Below the pieces are notes generated by a model that made no database searches, was not told where the DNA came from, and was given only the letters and a program-made list of their open reading frames with translations. Of a DNA stretch of 64,000 nucleotides, positions 15,900 through 24,334 are shown in pieces. Numbering within the stretch: the stretch's first letter is position 1; every line of letters starts with the position of its first letter. The position numbers and the translations under genes are program-made. Source of the stretch: Caulobacter segnis (GTDB taxonomy: Bacteria; Pseudomonadota; Alphaproteobacteria; Caulobacterales; Caulobacteraceae); NCBI RefSeq assembly GCF_003243465.1, contig NZ_QFQZ01000008.1:21471-85470 (forward strand). Reading direction: 5' to 3'.

Positions 15900-17018
15900 T
15901 TAGCGGTAAATGCGCCGGGCGCGCGGGGCGATGTTGGTCAGCAGCTCGTAGGCCGTGGTGCCGGCGGCCGTCGCGGCGTCGTCGATCGGCATGTGGATCC
16001 CCACAAGCTCGACCATGGCGCCAGGACGGGCGGCGTCGCAGTCGGTGATGTCGATCGCCATCAGGTCCATCGAGACGCGGCCCAGCATTTGGCGGCGCGC
16101 GCCGTCGAACCAGACCTGGCCCTTCGGATGGCTCGAGCGCGGCACGCCGTCGGCATAGCCGGCGCCGACGATCGCGATGCGCGTGGTCTCGGGCGCGATC
16201 CAGGTCGCGCCGTAGCCGACCGTCTCGCCGCGCGGCACGACCCGCACCTGCAGGATCGGGGCCTCGACGGTGGCGACGGCGCGGATTTCGGGATGCGGGC
16301 GACCTTCGGGCCCTCCGCCATAGAGGCTGACCCCCGGTCGGGCCTGGTCGAAGCGGTAGGCCTTGCCCAGGAACAGGCCCGCCGAATTGGCGAAGCTCTT
16401 GCGGGCGTTGGGGAGCAGGGCGACGGCTTCGGTGAAGCGTTCCAGCTGCCTGGCGTTCATCGGGTGGTGGGGAGCGTCGGCGCAGGCCAGGTGGCTGATC
16501 ACCAGCTCCACATCCAGGCGCTTGAGGCGGTCCATGGCCCCCAGCAGCACCTTCAGCTCCTCGGGGCGCAGGCCCAGGCGGTTCATGCCGGTGTCGAGGT
16601 GCAGGGCGGCCTTCAGGCGACCCGAGCGGGCCTGGGCGTTCCAGGCCTCGATCTGCGGCAGGCTGTTGAGCACGGGTGTCAGGCGCGCGGCTTCAAGGGC
16701 GTCGCCGGCGCCGGGCGTGGCGCCGTCGAGGACGTAGATCGACGCTTCGCGATCGCCGAGCGCCGCGCGCAGCGCCACGCCCTCGGCAAGCCGCGCGACA
16801 TAGAAGGATCGGGCGCCTTCGGCCCATAGGCGGTCGGCGATCTGCGCCGCGCCGAGTCCATAAGCGTCGGCTTTCACCGCCGGCGCGACCTCGGCGTCGC
16901 CGGCGCGCGCCTTCAGGGCCGAGTAGTTGGCGGCGAGGGCGTCGAGGTCGATCGCAAGGCGGGCGTCGTGGAGGTCGGTCACGCCCGTGGGCGTAGCCGA
17001 CGCGGGCCGGCGGTTCAA
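15900..17018 (-). CDS. alr: alanine racemase
   Basis: A PLP-dependent fold-type III enzyme that makes D-alanine for peptidoglycan. The PLP lysine is in AVKADAYGLG (Lys49 from the outer start) and the second catalytic tyrosine is in GYGATW. The interval given uses a TTG at 17018 (372 residues). A GTG at 16982 would give 360 residues and an N-terminus closer to the E. coli enzyme, and is at least as likely; neither has a strong ribosome-binding site. It starts a few bases after marC ends, so the two are probably co-transcribed. Confidence 0.93.
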   Translation of the reverse strand: MNRRPASATPTGVTDLHDARLAIDLDALAANYSALKARAGDAEVAPAVKADAYGLGAAQIADRLWAEGARSFYVARLAEGVALRAALGDREASIYVLDGATPGAGDALEAARLTPVLNSLPQIEAWNAQARSGRLKAALHLDTGMNRLGLRPEELKVLLGAMDRLKRLDVELVISHLACADAPHHPMNARQLERFTEAVALLPNARKSFANSAGLFLGKAYRFDQARPGVSLYGGGPEGRPHPEIRAVATVEAPILQVRVVPRGETVGYGATWIAPETTRIAIVGAGYADGVPRSSHPKGQVWFDGARRQMLGRVSMDLMAIDITDCDAARPGAMVELVGIHMPIDDAATAAGTTAYELLTNIAPRARRIYR

Positions 17019-17022
17019 CGGT

Positions 17023-17709
17023 TTAGCCGTGATGGGCGGCCATGAACTTGGCCACCAGGCTCTCGGCTCCCGACGCGATGATCTGAACGCCGATGCACAG
17101 CAGCAGGAAGGCGACCAGCCGCGAGAGGACCCGCGCGCCGGCCGGACCCAGCATCCGCATCACCCGTTCCGAGGCGCTGTAGAGAAGCCAGACCATGATC
17201 GCGACCAGGGCGGCGGCCAGGCTCGCGCCGATGAAGAACGGCGCCACGGCGTCGCCCTCGGTCGGCCGCTGGGAGGAGAGGGCGATGGCGACCGAGATCG
17301 AACCAGGGCCCGTCGTGAACGGCATGGTCAGCGGGAAGAAGGCGACATCTTCGCTGCTCTGGGCGGGCTCGGTCTGGCTGGTCTTGCGTTCCTCGTTTTC
17401 CTGCGGGTCCATCAGCAGGCCCCAGGCGCGGATCGCCACGACAAGGCCGCCGGCCACGCGCAGGGCGCCGAGACTGACGCCGAAGAAGTTCAGGATGTAA
17501 CCGCCCAGCAGCAGCGAGCCGAGCAGCACCAGGAAGGCGTAGAAGCCGATCTGCCGCGCCAGCTTCAGTCGCTCCTCGCGCGCGCGGCCCGACATCGCCT
17601 GGTGGAAGATCAGCGAGGCGCCCACCGGATTGACGATCGAGAACAGCGCCGGGAACGCGATCAGGAACGCGCCGACGAGGCTGGATGTGGGCAGAGGGCT
17701 GAAGTCCAT
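17023..17709 (-). CDS. MarC family integral membrane protein
   Basis: A 228-residue inner-membrane protein of the MarC/UPF0056 family with six predicted helices. Family signatures visible are FPALFSIVNPVGA near residue 20 and PLTMPFTTGPGSISVAIAL near 125. Despite its name the family has no proven role in antibiotic resistance. It sits between dnaB and alr, which are direct neighbours in many other alphaproteobacteria, so it looks like an insertion in a conserved series. The stop lies 4 bases before the outer alr start. Confidence 0.88.
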   Translation of the reverse strand: MDFSPLPTSSLVGAFLIAFPALFSIVNPVGASLIFHQAMSGRAREERLKLARQIGFYAFLVLLGSLLLGGYILNFFGVSLGALRVAGGLVVAIRAWGLLMDPQENEERKTSQTEPAQSSEDVAFFPLTMPFTTGPGSISVAIALSSQRPTEGDAVAPFFIGASLAAALVAIMVWLLYSASERVMRMLGPAGARVLSRLVAFLLLCIGVQIIASGAESLVAKFMAAHHG

Positions 17710-17787
17710 GCGACTCGTCTGGGCAAGGGGCGAGGCGGGGACGGTGGCTTGGCGGCGGCCTTTTCGTCAAACACCCAAACACCGTTT

Positions 17788-17905
17788 TCCCCGGCGAATG
17801 CCGGGGCCCAGATACATCCTCAGCGGTTTAGGTGGGTTCGCCATTCGCTAGCGCCCCTTTCCGCGGCTTTGTTTCCTCGATCTGGGCCCCGGCATTCGCC
17901 GGGGA
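17788..17905. repeat. 26-bp perfect inverted repeat in the marC-dnaB gap
   Basis: The arms at 17788-17813 and 17880-17905 are exact reverse complements over 26 bases and are 66 bases apart. Each arm also folds on itself (CCCCGGC-GAAT-GCCGGGG). It looks like a dispersed intergenic palindromic element, and it may also act as a terminator or mRNA-stabilising structure downstream of dnaB. Confidence 0.8.
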
Positions 17906-17920
17906 GATCGGGGCGATAGA

Positions 17921-19438
17921 TCACTCGTCCGACGGAATGTTCCGCGCCTGGGCGAAGTAGTGGTCCTTGGCCAGATTGCCGAAGCGGGTGGTGTCGCTGT
18001 TGAACGACAGGCGCACGGTGCCGATCGGGCCGTGACGCTGCTTGGCGATGATCACCTCGGCCAGGCCGTGCAGGCGGTCCATCTCCTCCTGCCAGGTCAG
18101 GTGTTCGGGCGTGCCTTCACGCGGCTCGGCGCGGCCGACATAGTAGGCCTCGCGGTACACGAACCAGACCATGTCGGCGTCCTGCTCGATCGAGCCCGAT
18201 TCCCGAAGGTCGGAGAGCTGGGGGCGCTTGTCGTCGCGGGCTTCCACCTGACGCGACAGCTGCGAGAGGGCGATGACCGGACAGGCCAGCTCCTTCGCGA
18301 GCGCCTTGAGGCCCATGGTGATCTGCGAGACTTCCTGCACCCGGTTGGCGTTGGCGCCGAGGTCCGAGCCGGTGACCAGCTGCAGGTAGTCGACCACGAT
18401 CAAGTCAAGGCCGACCTGGCGCTTCAGGCGGCGAGCGCGGGCGGTTAGCTTGGCGATCGAGATACCACCGGTGGCGTCGATATAGAGCGGCGCTTCCTGC
18501 AGCTCCATGGCCGCGTCGCGGACCCGGCCGAACTCGCTAGCGTCGATCTCGCCCTTGCGCAGCCGGTCGCCCGACACGCCCGAGGCGTCGGCCAGCATAC
18601 GCAGAGCCAACTGCTCGGCGCTCATTTCCAGCGAGTAGAAAGCGACCACGCCGCCCTGGACCGTCTTTTTGGTGCCGTCGGGCTGGATTTCGTAGGCGTA
18701 TTTCTTGGCGATGTTGAAGGCGATGTTGGTCGCCAGCGCCGTCTTACCCATCGAGGGACGACCGGCCAGGACCACCAGGTCGGAGGGGTGCAGGCCGCCG
18801 ATCTTCTGATCGAGGTCAATCAGGTCGGTGGCGATGCCCGACATGCCGCCGTCACGGCTGTAGGCCTCGGCGGTCATTTCGACCGCGCCGCGCAGGGCGT
18901 CGCCGAACGAGACGAAGCCGGAGGAGGCCGCGCCGCTCTCGGCCAGGCTGTAGAGCTGCTGTTCGGCCGCTTCGATCTGGTCGCGGGCCGCGCGCTTCTC
19001 GTCGCCGCCGCCCTGGGCGGCCGTGGCGATGTCGCCGCCGATGCGGATCAACTCGCGGCGCAGGGAGAGGTCGAAGATCACCCGCGCGTAGTCGCCCACG
19101 TTTGCGGCGGGCGGGGCGCGATCGACGAGGTCGGCCAGATAGCGCAGGCCGCCCAGCTCCTGGAACGCCGGATCGTTCTTGAACTCGTCGGCCAGCAGGA
19201 TCGGCTCGGCCAGCTGGCCCTTGCGGACGTGGGTCTCGATCGCCTGGAACAGGCGCTGGTGGAAGGGCTCGTAGAAGCAGCGAGCCTGCAGGTTGTCGCT
19301 CAGCCGCTCGTAGGCGGCGTTGTCGTAAAGCAGGATCCCGAGCAGCGCCTGCTCGGCTTCCATGTTGTGGGGCGCCACGTTGATCGTGGGCTCTTCGATC
19401 GGTGGGCGCAGGTCGAGCGCGGGTACGAGAGACATCAT
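17921..19438 (-). CDS. dnaB: replicative DNA helicase DnaB
   Basis: DnaB, the hexameric helicase that unwinds DNA ahead of the replication fork. The 505-residue protein has an N-terminal helical domain (APHNMEAEQALLGILL, about 22-37) for primase contact and a RecA-like motor domain. Walker A is AGRPSMGKTAL (about 230-240) and Walker B is LIVVDYLQLV. A basic DNA-binding loop follows near LSQLSRQVEARDDKRP. Two adjacent ATG codons at 19438 and 19435 are possible starts. The upstream gap holds the terminator of the TonB receptor gene and presumably the dnaB promoter. Confidence 0.96.
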   Translation of the reverse strand: MMSLVPALDLRPPIEEPTINVAPHNMEAEQALLGILLYDNAAYERLSDNLQARCFYEPFHQRLFQAIETHVRKGQLAEPILLADEFKNDPAFQELGGLRYLADLVDRAPPAANVGDYARVIFDLSLRRELIRIGGDIATAAQGGGDEKRAARDQIEAAEQQLYSLAESGAASSGFVSFGDALRGAVEMTAEAYSRDGGMSGIATDLIDLDQKIGGLHPSDLVVLAGRPSMGKTALATNIAFNIAKKYAYEIQPDGTKKTVQGGVVAFYSLEMSAEQLALRMLADASGVSGDRLRKGEIDASEFGRVRDAAMELQEAPLYIDATGGISIAKLTARARRLKRQVGLDLIVVDYLQLVTGSDLGANANRVQEVSQITMGLKALAKELACPVIALSQLSRQVEARDDKRPQLSDLRESGSIEQDADMVWFVYREAYYVGRAEPREGTPEHLTWQEEMDRLHGLAEVIIAKQRHGPIGTVRLSFNSDTTRFGNLAKDHYFAQARNIPSDE

Positions 19439-19590
19439 CGGAAGTTAACGCTAGGCGACTTTCGACGCGCGGGGGGAGTTGGTCCGGCGAGTCAGATGAG
19501 CGGGGATATTCTGTGTATGTTCTGAGTCCGCGATCGTGCAAGCGCACGGGCCTGGGAGGGCGTCCGGTCCTGACGTAGGGGGCAAGGCAA

Positions 19591-19618
19591 AGGGCGCGGA
19601 GATCGCTCTCCGCGCCCT
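19591..19618 (-). terminator. hairpin terminator after the TonB receptor gene
   Basis: A 12-bp perfect stem (AGGGCGCGGAGA with TCTCCGCGCCCT) with a four-base loop, 22 bases past the receptor stop codon. On the minus strand it is followed by TTTGCCTTG, so the T tract is short. Confidence 0.6.
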
Positions 19619-19639
19619 GCAGGGTGGCGTCGCCGACGC

Positions 19640-22081
19640 TTACCAGTTGACCGCGATACGGCCGTACAGATAGCGCCCGTTGAAGCCGAACGGCGAGAAG
19701 CTGGAGAAGGGGTTCCCGCCGCTGGTGTTCAGGTTCGGCGGGACCTGGTCCGGGTACTGGTCGAACAGGTTGTCGGCCCCCAGCGACACGGTCGTGTGCT
19801 CGCCGAAGCGATAGCGGGCTTCCAGGTCGACGATGCCTTGCGTGCCGGTGTGCCAGTCGCCGCTGCCGTCGGCGGCGGTGCCGGGCGCCAGGACGTCGTC
19901 ATAGAGCGTGGTGCGCAGGGTGGCACCCCATGGACCCTTGCTCCAGTCGCCCTGCAGCGAGACCTTCCACTCCGGCGTGCTCTCCTCGAAGCGCAGGGTG
20001 GCCTGGCGCGCGAACAGCGAGACCGGGGTCGGCAGGACGCTGGTGGTCGGCGTGCGGCGAACGTCGAAGTTGTTGATGTTACCGGCCGCCGTCAGGTCGA
20101 ACGTGCCGGCCTGATCGTCGAGGATCCGATAGCGGGCCACCACGTCCAGGCCGACGGTCTTGGTGTCGACGCCGTTGGTGAAGTAGCGCGCCGCCGAGGC
20201 GCCGTAGGGCGCCAGGAGGTCGAAGATCACCCGGGCGTTGGTTCCCGCCGCGGCGGTGGCGCTGCCCGTCAGGGTCTCGGTCAGGACGATGCGGTTGTCG
20301 ACGTCGATGCGGTAGGCGTCGACCGTCAGCTCGAACGGGCCCTTGTGGAACACCGCGCCGAGCGAGAAGTTCTTGGACTTCTCGGGCTCCAGCGGCTTGC
20401 CGCCCAGGGCGCGGCCGACCGCGCTGACCGACGGATAGGTGCCGGTCTCGAACGGCACGGCCGTGGTCACGCCGCCGACGTTCTGGTTGATGTACAAAAT
20501 CGAGGTCGAGGTGAAGTACTGCTGCTGCAGGCTCGGCGCGCGGAAGCCCGTGGAGACCGCGCCCCGGATCGCGAACGCGTCGGTGAAGTCGTAGCGCGCC
20601 GACAGCTTGCCGCTCGTATTGGTCCCGAAGTCCGAATAGTCCTCGTACCGGACGGCGGCCGAGCCGGTCAGCTTTTCGGTCAGCTTGCCCTCAAGGTCGA
20701 GATAGACGCCGACCGCGTCGCGATCCACGTCGATGGCGTTGCCGGGCGTGAAGCCAGTGAAGCCGCGCGAGCCGAAGGCCAGGGTGGGCGACACGGTCCC
20801 GCGGGCGTAGGAGGCGACTTCCCCGGCGTTGATCTGGAACGTCTCGCGACGCGCCTCGACGCCCCAGGCCACGTTCAGCGGTCCGGCCAGGCCGACATCG
20901 AACTCACGGCTGGCGTCCAGGCCGAACACCAACTGGTCATAGGTCAGGCCGCCGGCCTGGAAGCTTGTCGGCGAGGTCGGGCCGTACGACGGGTTCAGGG
21001 TGTTCTTGACCCCGAAGTCGATGTCGTTCTTGCCGTAGACGAGGTTGGCGTCCAGCTTCCAGCCCGCCAGGTCGCCGCGCAGGCCGATGGCCGCCGTCGC
21101 GTCCTCGGTGTTGGTCGTGATCAGCGGCAGGTAGCCATTGGGATAGACGCTGGGGATGTTCTGGCTGGCGTCGGTGGGCAGGCGGTAGGTGGCCGAGGCC
21201 TCGGCGTCACGCTGCTGATAGCCGTACCAGCCGTATAGCTCCCAGCCGTCGCCGATCGGCTTGCCGGCGTTGGCGTAGAAGCTGACCTGCTCCAGGTCGG
21301 GATCGCCGAAGCGCGACGTTACGCGGCGGGGCGTCACCCGCGTGTCGATGTCGCTGCGATTGGTGAAGTTGCGGTCTAGGTACTCGGCAGAGAGGGTCAG
21401 GAAGCCGTCGGAACCGAGCTTAAGCCCCTGCCACCCGGCGACCGTGGTGGTCAGGCCGTCGCGGCGCTTGTTTTTCTGGCCGGTCTGCAGGCCGTCGAAG
21501 CTGGTGATGTATTTGCCGGTGGTCACGGTCGCGCCGCCGCCGTGATCGGCTTCGCGCAGGCGCAGATTGACCACGCCGGCGATGGCGTCCGAGCCATATT
21601 GGGCCGAGGCGCCGTCGCGCAGCACCTCGATGCGGTCCAGGGCGACCGACGGGATGGCGTTCAGGTCGACCGAGGTCGAGCCGCGCCCAACCGAGCCATT
21701 CAGATTGACCAGGGCGGTCGTGTGGCGGCGAGCGCCGTTGACCAGCACCAGGGTCTGGTCCGGGCCCTGGCCGCGCAGCACGACGGGCCGCACCGAGTCG
21801 GTGCCGTCGGTGTTGGATGGGCGCGGGAAGTTCACCGAGGGGACCGTGGCCGCCAGGGCGGTGGCCAGCTCGGTGGTTCCGCGCTGTTGCAGAGTCTTGG
21901 CGGTGACGACGTCGACGGGCGCCAGGGTGTCGAGGCGCGAGCGGCCCGCGACGCGCGTGCCGGTGACGACGATCTCCTCGACGTTGGTGTTGTCGTCCTT
22001 GGCCGGCGCGGTCTGGGCGTGGGCCATGCTGGAAACGGCCGTCAGCGAGGCGGCGGCCAGAAGCAGATGTCTGTAGCGCAT
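19640..22081 (-). CDS. TonB-dependent outer-membrane receptor
   Basis: An 813-residue TonB-dependent receptor. A signal peptide ends near residue 23 (SSMAHAQ). The plug domain follows (about 45-165, with VEEIVVTGTR as TonB-box-proximal sequence and VLRDGASAQYGSDAIAGVVNLRL), then a 22-strand barrel ending in GRIAVNW. The start ATG has AGAGGGGA upstream; a longer frame exists but would place the signal peptide internally. No transporter or regulator gene is adjacent, so the substrate (siderophore, vitamin B12, sugar or other) cannot be told. It lies between rplI and dnaB, interrupting a conserved order. Confidence 0.93.
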   Translation of the reverse strand: MRYRHLLLAAASLTAVSSMAHAQTAPAKDDNTNVEEIVVTGTRVAGRSRLDTLAPVDVVTAKTLQQRGTTELATALAATVPSVNFPRPSNTDGTDSVRPVVLRGQGPDQTLVLVNGARRHTTALVNLNGSVGRGSTSVDLNAIPSVALDRIEVLRDGASAQYGSDAIAGVVNLRLREADHGGGATVTTGKYITSFDGLQTGQKNKRRDGLTTTVAGWQGLKLGSDGFLTLSAEYLDRNFTNRSDIDTRVTPRRVTSRFGDPDLEQVSFYANAGKPIGDGWELYGWYGYQQRDAEASATYRLPTDASQNIPSVYPNGYLPLITTNTEDATAAIGLRGDLAGWKLDANLVYGKNDIDFGVKNTLNPSYGPTSPTSFQAGGLTYDQLVFGLDASREFDVGLAGPLNVAWGVEARRETFQINAGEVASYARGTVSPTLAFGSRGFTGFTPGNAIDVDRDAVGVYLDLEGKLTEKLTGSAAVRYEDYSDFGTNTSGKLSARYDFTDAFAIRGAVSTGFRAPSLQQQYFTSTSILYINQNVGGVTTAVPFETGTYPSVSAVGRALGGKPLEPEKSKNFSLGAVFHKGPFELTVDAYRIDVDNRIVLTETLTGSATAAAGTNARVIFDLLAPYGASAARYFTNGVDTKTVGLDVVARYRILDDQAGTFDLTAAGNINNFDVRRTPTTSVLPTPVSLFARQATLRFEESTPEWKVSLQGDWSKGPWGATLRTTLYDDVLAPGTAADGSGDWHTGTQGIVDLEARYRFGEHTTVSLGADNLFDQYPDQVPPNLNTSGGNPFSSFSPFGFNGRYLYGRIAVNW

Positions 22082-22216
22082 GAGAATTCCCCTCTCGTGG
22101 CCGGGGCGTGGACATGCGTCTTCTCGCCCCGAGGCGGGGGTCTCGATAGCCCCCATGGCGAACATGGGATTGCGAGGGGATGGGCACAAGCTGAACATTT
22201 CTACGCTGCGGCGCAG

Positions 22217-22247
22217 AAAAAAACGGCGCGGATTGCTCCGCGCCGTT
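22217..22247 (-). terminator. rho-independent terminator of rpsF-rpsR-rplI
   Basis: A 10-bp perfect stem (AACGGCGCGG / CCGCGCCGTT) with a six-base loop, followed on the minus strand by an uninterrupted T run. It lies 31 bases past the rplI stop. One of the clearest terminators in the window. Confidence 0.85.
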
Positions 22248-22277
22248 CTCTTGAAACGTTCAGATCCCTTACGGGTC

Positions 22278-22859
22278 TTAGGCTTCGTAGTCGCCTTCTT
22301 GCGAGCCGGCGCCGCCTTCCAGGAGGTCCTGGGCGGCTTCGGCTTCGGCGGCGCGTTCTTCTTCGAACTGCGAGGCGATGACGTTCTCGCCGCGCGCTTG
22401 GCGCTCGGCTTCGTCTTGGCTGCGCGCGATGTTCAGGGTGACCGTGATGGTCACTTCGGCGTGCAGCTTCACCTTCACTTCGTGGACGCCGAGCGTCTTG
22501 ATCGGCTTGTCCAGGACGACCATCGAACGGTCGACCTTGCCGCCTTCGGCGCGGATGGCGTCAGCCACGTCGCGACCGGCGACCGAACCGTACAGCTGGC
22601 CGCTTTCGCCGGCTTGACGGATCAGGACGTATTGCGTGCCGTCCAGCGCTTCGCCGTTCTTGGCGGCCGCTTCGCGGTTCTTCACGTTGCGGGCTTCGAT
22701 CTCAGCGCGCTGAGCTTCGAAGGTGGCCAGGTTCGCCTTGGTGGCGCGCAGGGCCTTGACGCGGGGCAGCAGGGAGTTCCGGGCGAAGCCGTCCTTGACG
22801 GTGACTTCGTCGCCGAGGACGCCGGTGCCTTCAACGCGTTCGAGCAGAATGACTTTCAT
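22278..22859 (-). CDS. rplI: 50S ribosomal protein L9
   Basis: Ribosomal protein L9, which binds 23S rRNA domain V at the base of the L1 stalk. The N-terminal domain (MKVILLERVEGTGVLGDEVTVK and NSLLPRVKALRAT) and the long connecting helix are typical. The protein has 193 residues against about 149 in E. coli; the excess is an acidic, Ala/Glu-rich tail, as in other alphaproteobacterial L9 proteins. It is the last gene of the rpsF-rpsR-rplI operon, 13 bases after rpsR, with a strong terminator after it. Confidence 0.97.
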   Translation of the reverse strand: MKVILLERVEGTGVLGDEVTVKDGFARNSLLPRVKALRATKANLATFEAQRAEIEARNVKNREAAAKNGEALDGTQYVLIRQAGESGQLYGSVAGRDVADAIRAEGGKVDRSMVVLDKPIKTLGVHEVKVKLHAEVTITVTLNIARSQDEAERQARGENVIASQFEEERAAEAEAAQDLLEGGAGSQEGDYEA

Positions 22860-22872
22860 CGTGGCGTCTCCC

Positions 22873-23151
22873 TTACTTCACGACGTAGGGGAGCAGAGCC
22901 AGGAAGCGGGCGCGCTTGATGGCCTTGGCCAGTTCGCGTTGCTTCTTGGCCGACACCGCGGTGATGCGCGACGGCACGATCTTGCCACGTTCGGAGACGT
23001 AGCGCTGCAGCAGCTTCACGTCCTTGTAGTCGATCTTCGGCGCGTTGGCGCCCGAGAACGGGCACACCTTGCGGCGACGGAAGAACGGACGGCGGGCGCC
23101 GCCAGCGGCGGCGGCCGGAGCGCCGGCTTCGGGAGCAGTCGTATCGGTCAT
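22873..23151 (-). CDS. rpsR: 30S ribosomal protein S18
   Basis: Ribosomal protein S18, which pairs with S6 on the 30S platform. The 92-residue protein contains the core [10 protein letters not shown]...[21 protein letters not shown]...[19 protein letters not shown]. The N-terminal 20 residues form an Ala/Pro/Gly-rich extension not found in E. coli S18. It lies between rpsF and rplI with gaps of 15 and 13 bases, a conserved operon order. Confidence 0.97.
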
Positions 23152-23166
23152 GATCTTTCTTCTCCC

Positions 23167-23541
23167 TTACGCCTGAGCGCCGAAGTCTTCGCGCGGACGC
23201 TCGGGACGGTCGCCGCGATCGCGACGGGCCAGCACGGGCGACAGCTCGAGGTCCAGCTCTTCCACGCGGATGGTCATGAAGCGCAGCACATCTTCGTTGA
23301 TGAGCAGCTGGCGCTCCATTTCCTTCACGGCCGGCGCCGGGGCGTCGATCGCGAGCAGGGAATAGTGACCCTTGCGGTTCTTCTTGATGCGGTAGGTGAG
23401 GTTACGCAGGCCCCAGTACTCGATCTTGGCGATGTGACCGCCATTCTCTTCGATCAGGGCTTTGAGTTGCTCGTTCAGAGCTTCGGCCTGTTGCGGCGAG
23501 ATGTCCTGCCGCGCGATGACCACGTGTTCGTAGAACGCCAT
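23167..23541 (-). CDS. rpsF: 30S ribosomal protein S6
   Basis: Ribosomal protein S6, first gene of the rpsF-rpsR-rplI operon. The 124-residue protein begins [15 protein letters not shown] and has the conserved [17 protein letters not shown] segment. Its C-terminus is a short charged tail. The ATG at 23541 is preceded by GAAGAAGGA. In many bacteria the S6-S18 complex represses its own mRNA through a structured leader, and a candidate structure is visible upstream at 23579-23641. Confidence 0.97.
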
Positions 23542-23578
23542 GTTTTCCTTCTTCCGTTGTGGAAGGCGGCGCGGCCGA

Positions 23579-23641
23579 CGACGGAAGTCCGTCGACCACG
23601 ATGGATCCGGCACGCCGAGCGGGGAAACCCCGGTCCCGGAT
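23579..23641 (-). promoter_or_regulatory. structured rpsF leader, candidate S6:S18 autoregulatory element
   Basis: Read on the minus strand, the leader can form an outer stem AUCCGG/CCGGAU (23636-23641 with 23605-23610) enclosing an inner GGGG-UUU-CCCC stem with asymmetric CCG-containing internal loops. A second 7-bp hairpin with a two-base loop (23579-23594) follows. CCG in a bulged apical hairpin is a hallmark of the S6:S18-binding leader known from other bacteria. A possible promoter (TTGCCTT-N14-TGTAATAG, 23678-23706) lies upstream. Function is inferred. Confidence 0.4.
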
Positions 23642-23720
23642 GGGTGCGTGCAAGACCGCCTTCCGTGAGAACGCGCGCTATTACAGAAGATGGGCTCGAA
23701 AGGCAAGGAAGCTTTCGGCC

Positions 23721-23750
23721 TTGCTGCTCCTGGTTGAGCGGGGCTAGAGC
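23721..23750 (+). promoter_or_regulatory. putative promoter of the DUF2059 gene
   Basis: TTGCTGC, 15 bases, GCTAGAGC. The -10 matches the Caulobacter pattern GCTANAWC at all but one position; the spacer is one base longer than usual. It lies 28 bases before the start codon. Confidence 0.4.
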
Positions 23751-23778
23751 TTTGCCTTTCAGCGGGGAGGGACGTCGA

Positions 23779-24288
23779 ATGCGCAAGACTCTTATGGTGT
23801 TGGCGCTGGTCGCCGCGGCATTGGCGCCCACGGTCGCCTTGGCCGAGCCTTCGGCCAAGGCCTTGGCGCTGACGAAGCGCATGGTGGCCGCGATGCACGT
23901 CGATGAGACCATGGCGCCGATTATGCGGTCGATGACGCGTCAGCAATTCGAAGGCGTCGTTGCGCAGCAGAAGGGCTTGAACGATCAACAGAAGGCCGCG
24001 TTGAGCCGGGCCGTCGCCGAAACAATGGAAGAGAGCCTGAATGACGGGCTCATGCAGAAGGTCATGGATAAGCTCATTCCGGCCTATGCCGAGGTCTATA
24101 CCGAGCAGGAGCTCCAGGCCCTCGTGGACTTCTACGAAAGCCCGATCGGCCAGTCCGTGCTTCGCAAGATGCCGCAACTCGGGTTGGTCGCCGGAAAGGC
24201 CATGGGCGAGATAATGCCTGGAATGATGGCGGACATGACGGCTCGCATGAGCAAGAAGTTGGAAGGCTTCGATAAGCTAGGGAAGTAG
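23779..24288 (+). CDS. DUF2059 domain secreted protein
   Basis: A 169-residue exported protein. A signal peptide ends near residue 22 (PTVALAEP). The mature part is helical and ends with the DUF2059 pattern: [33 protein letters not shown], followed by a Met-rich helix. DUF2059 proteins are periplasmic and of unknown function. The ATG has GGGAGGGA upstream and lies 28 bases beyond a good promoter match. It is divergent from rpsF. Confidence 0.85.
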
Positions 24289-24299
24289 CCGACTTTAGA

Positions 24300-24327
24300 T
24301 TGAGCCGAGCGAAACCTGTGCTAGGTA
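24300..24327 (+). promoter_or_regulatory. putative promoter with very short leader
   Basis: TTGAGCC, 13 bases, GCTAGGTA, close to the Caulobacter housekeeping consensus with ideal spacing. The gene at 24335 starts about 8 bases past the -10, implying an almost leaderless mRNA if used. Confidence 0.45.
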
Positions 24328-24334
24328 AGGCGCT

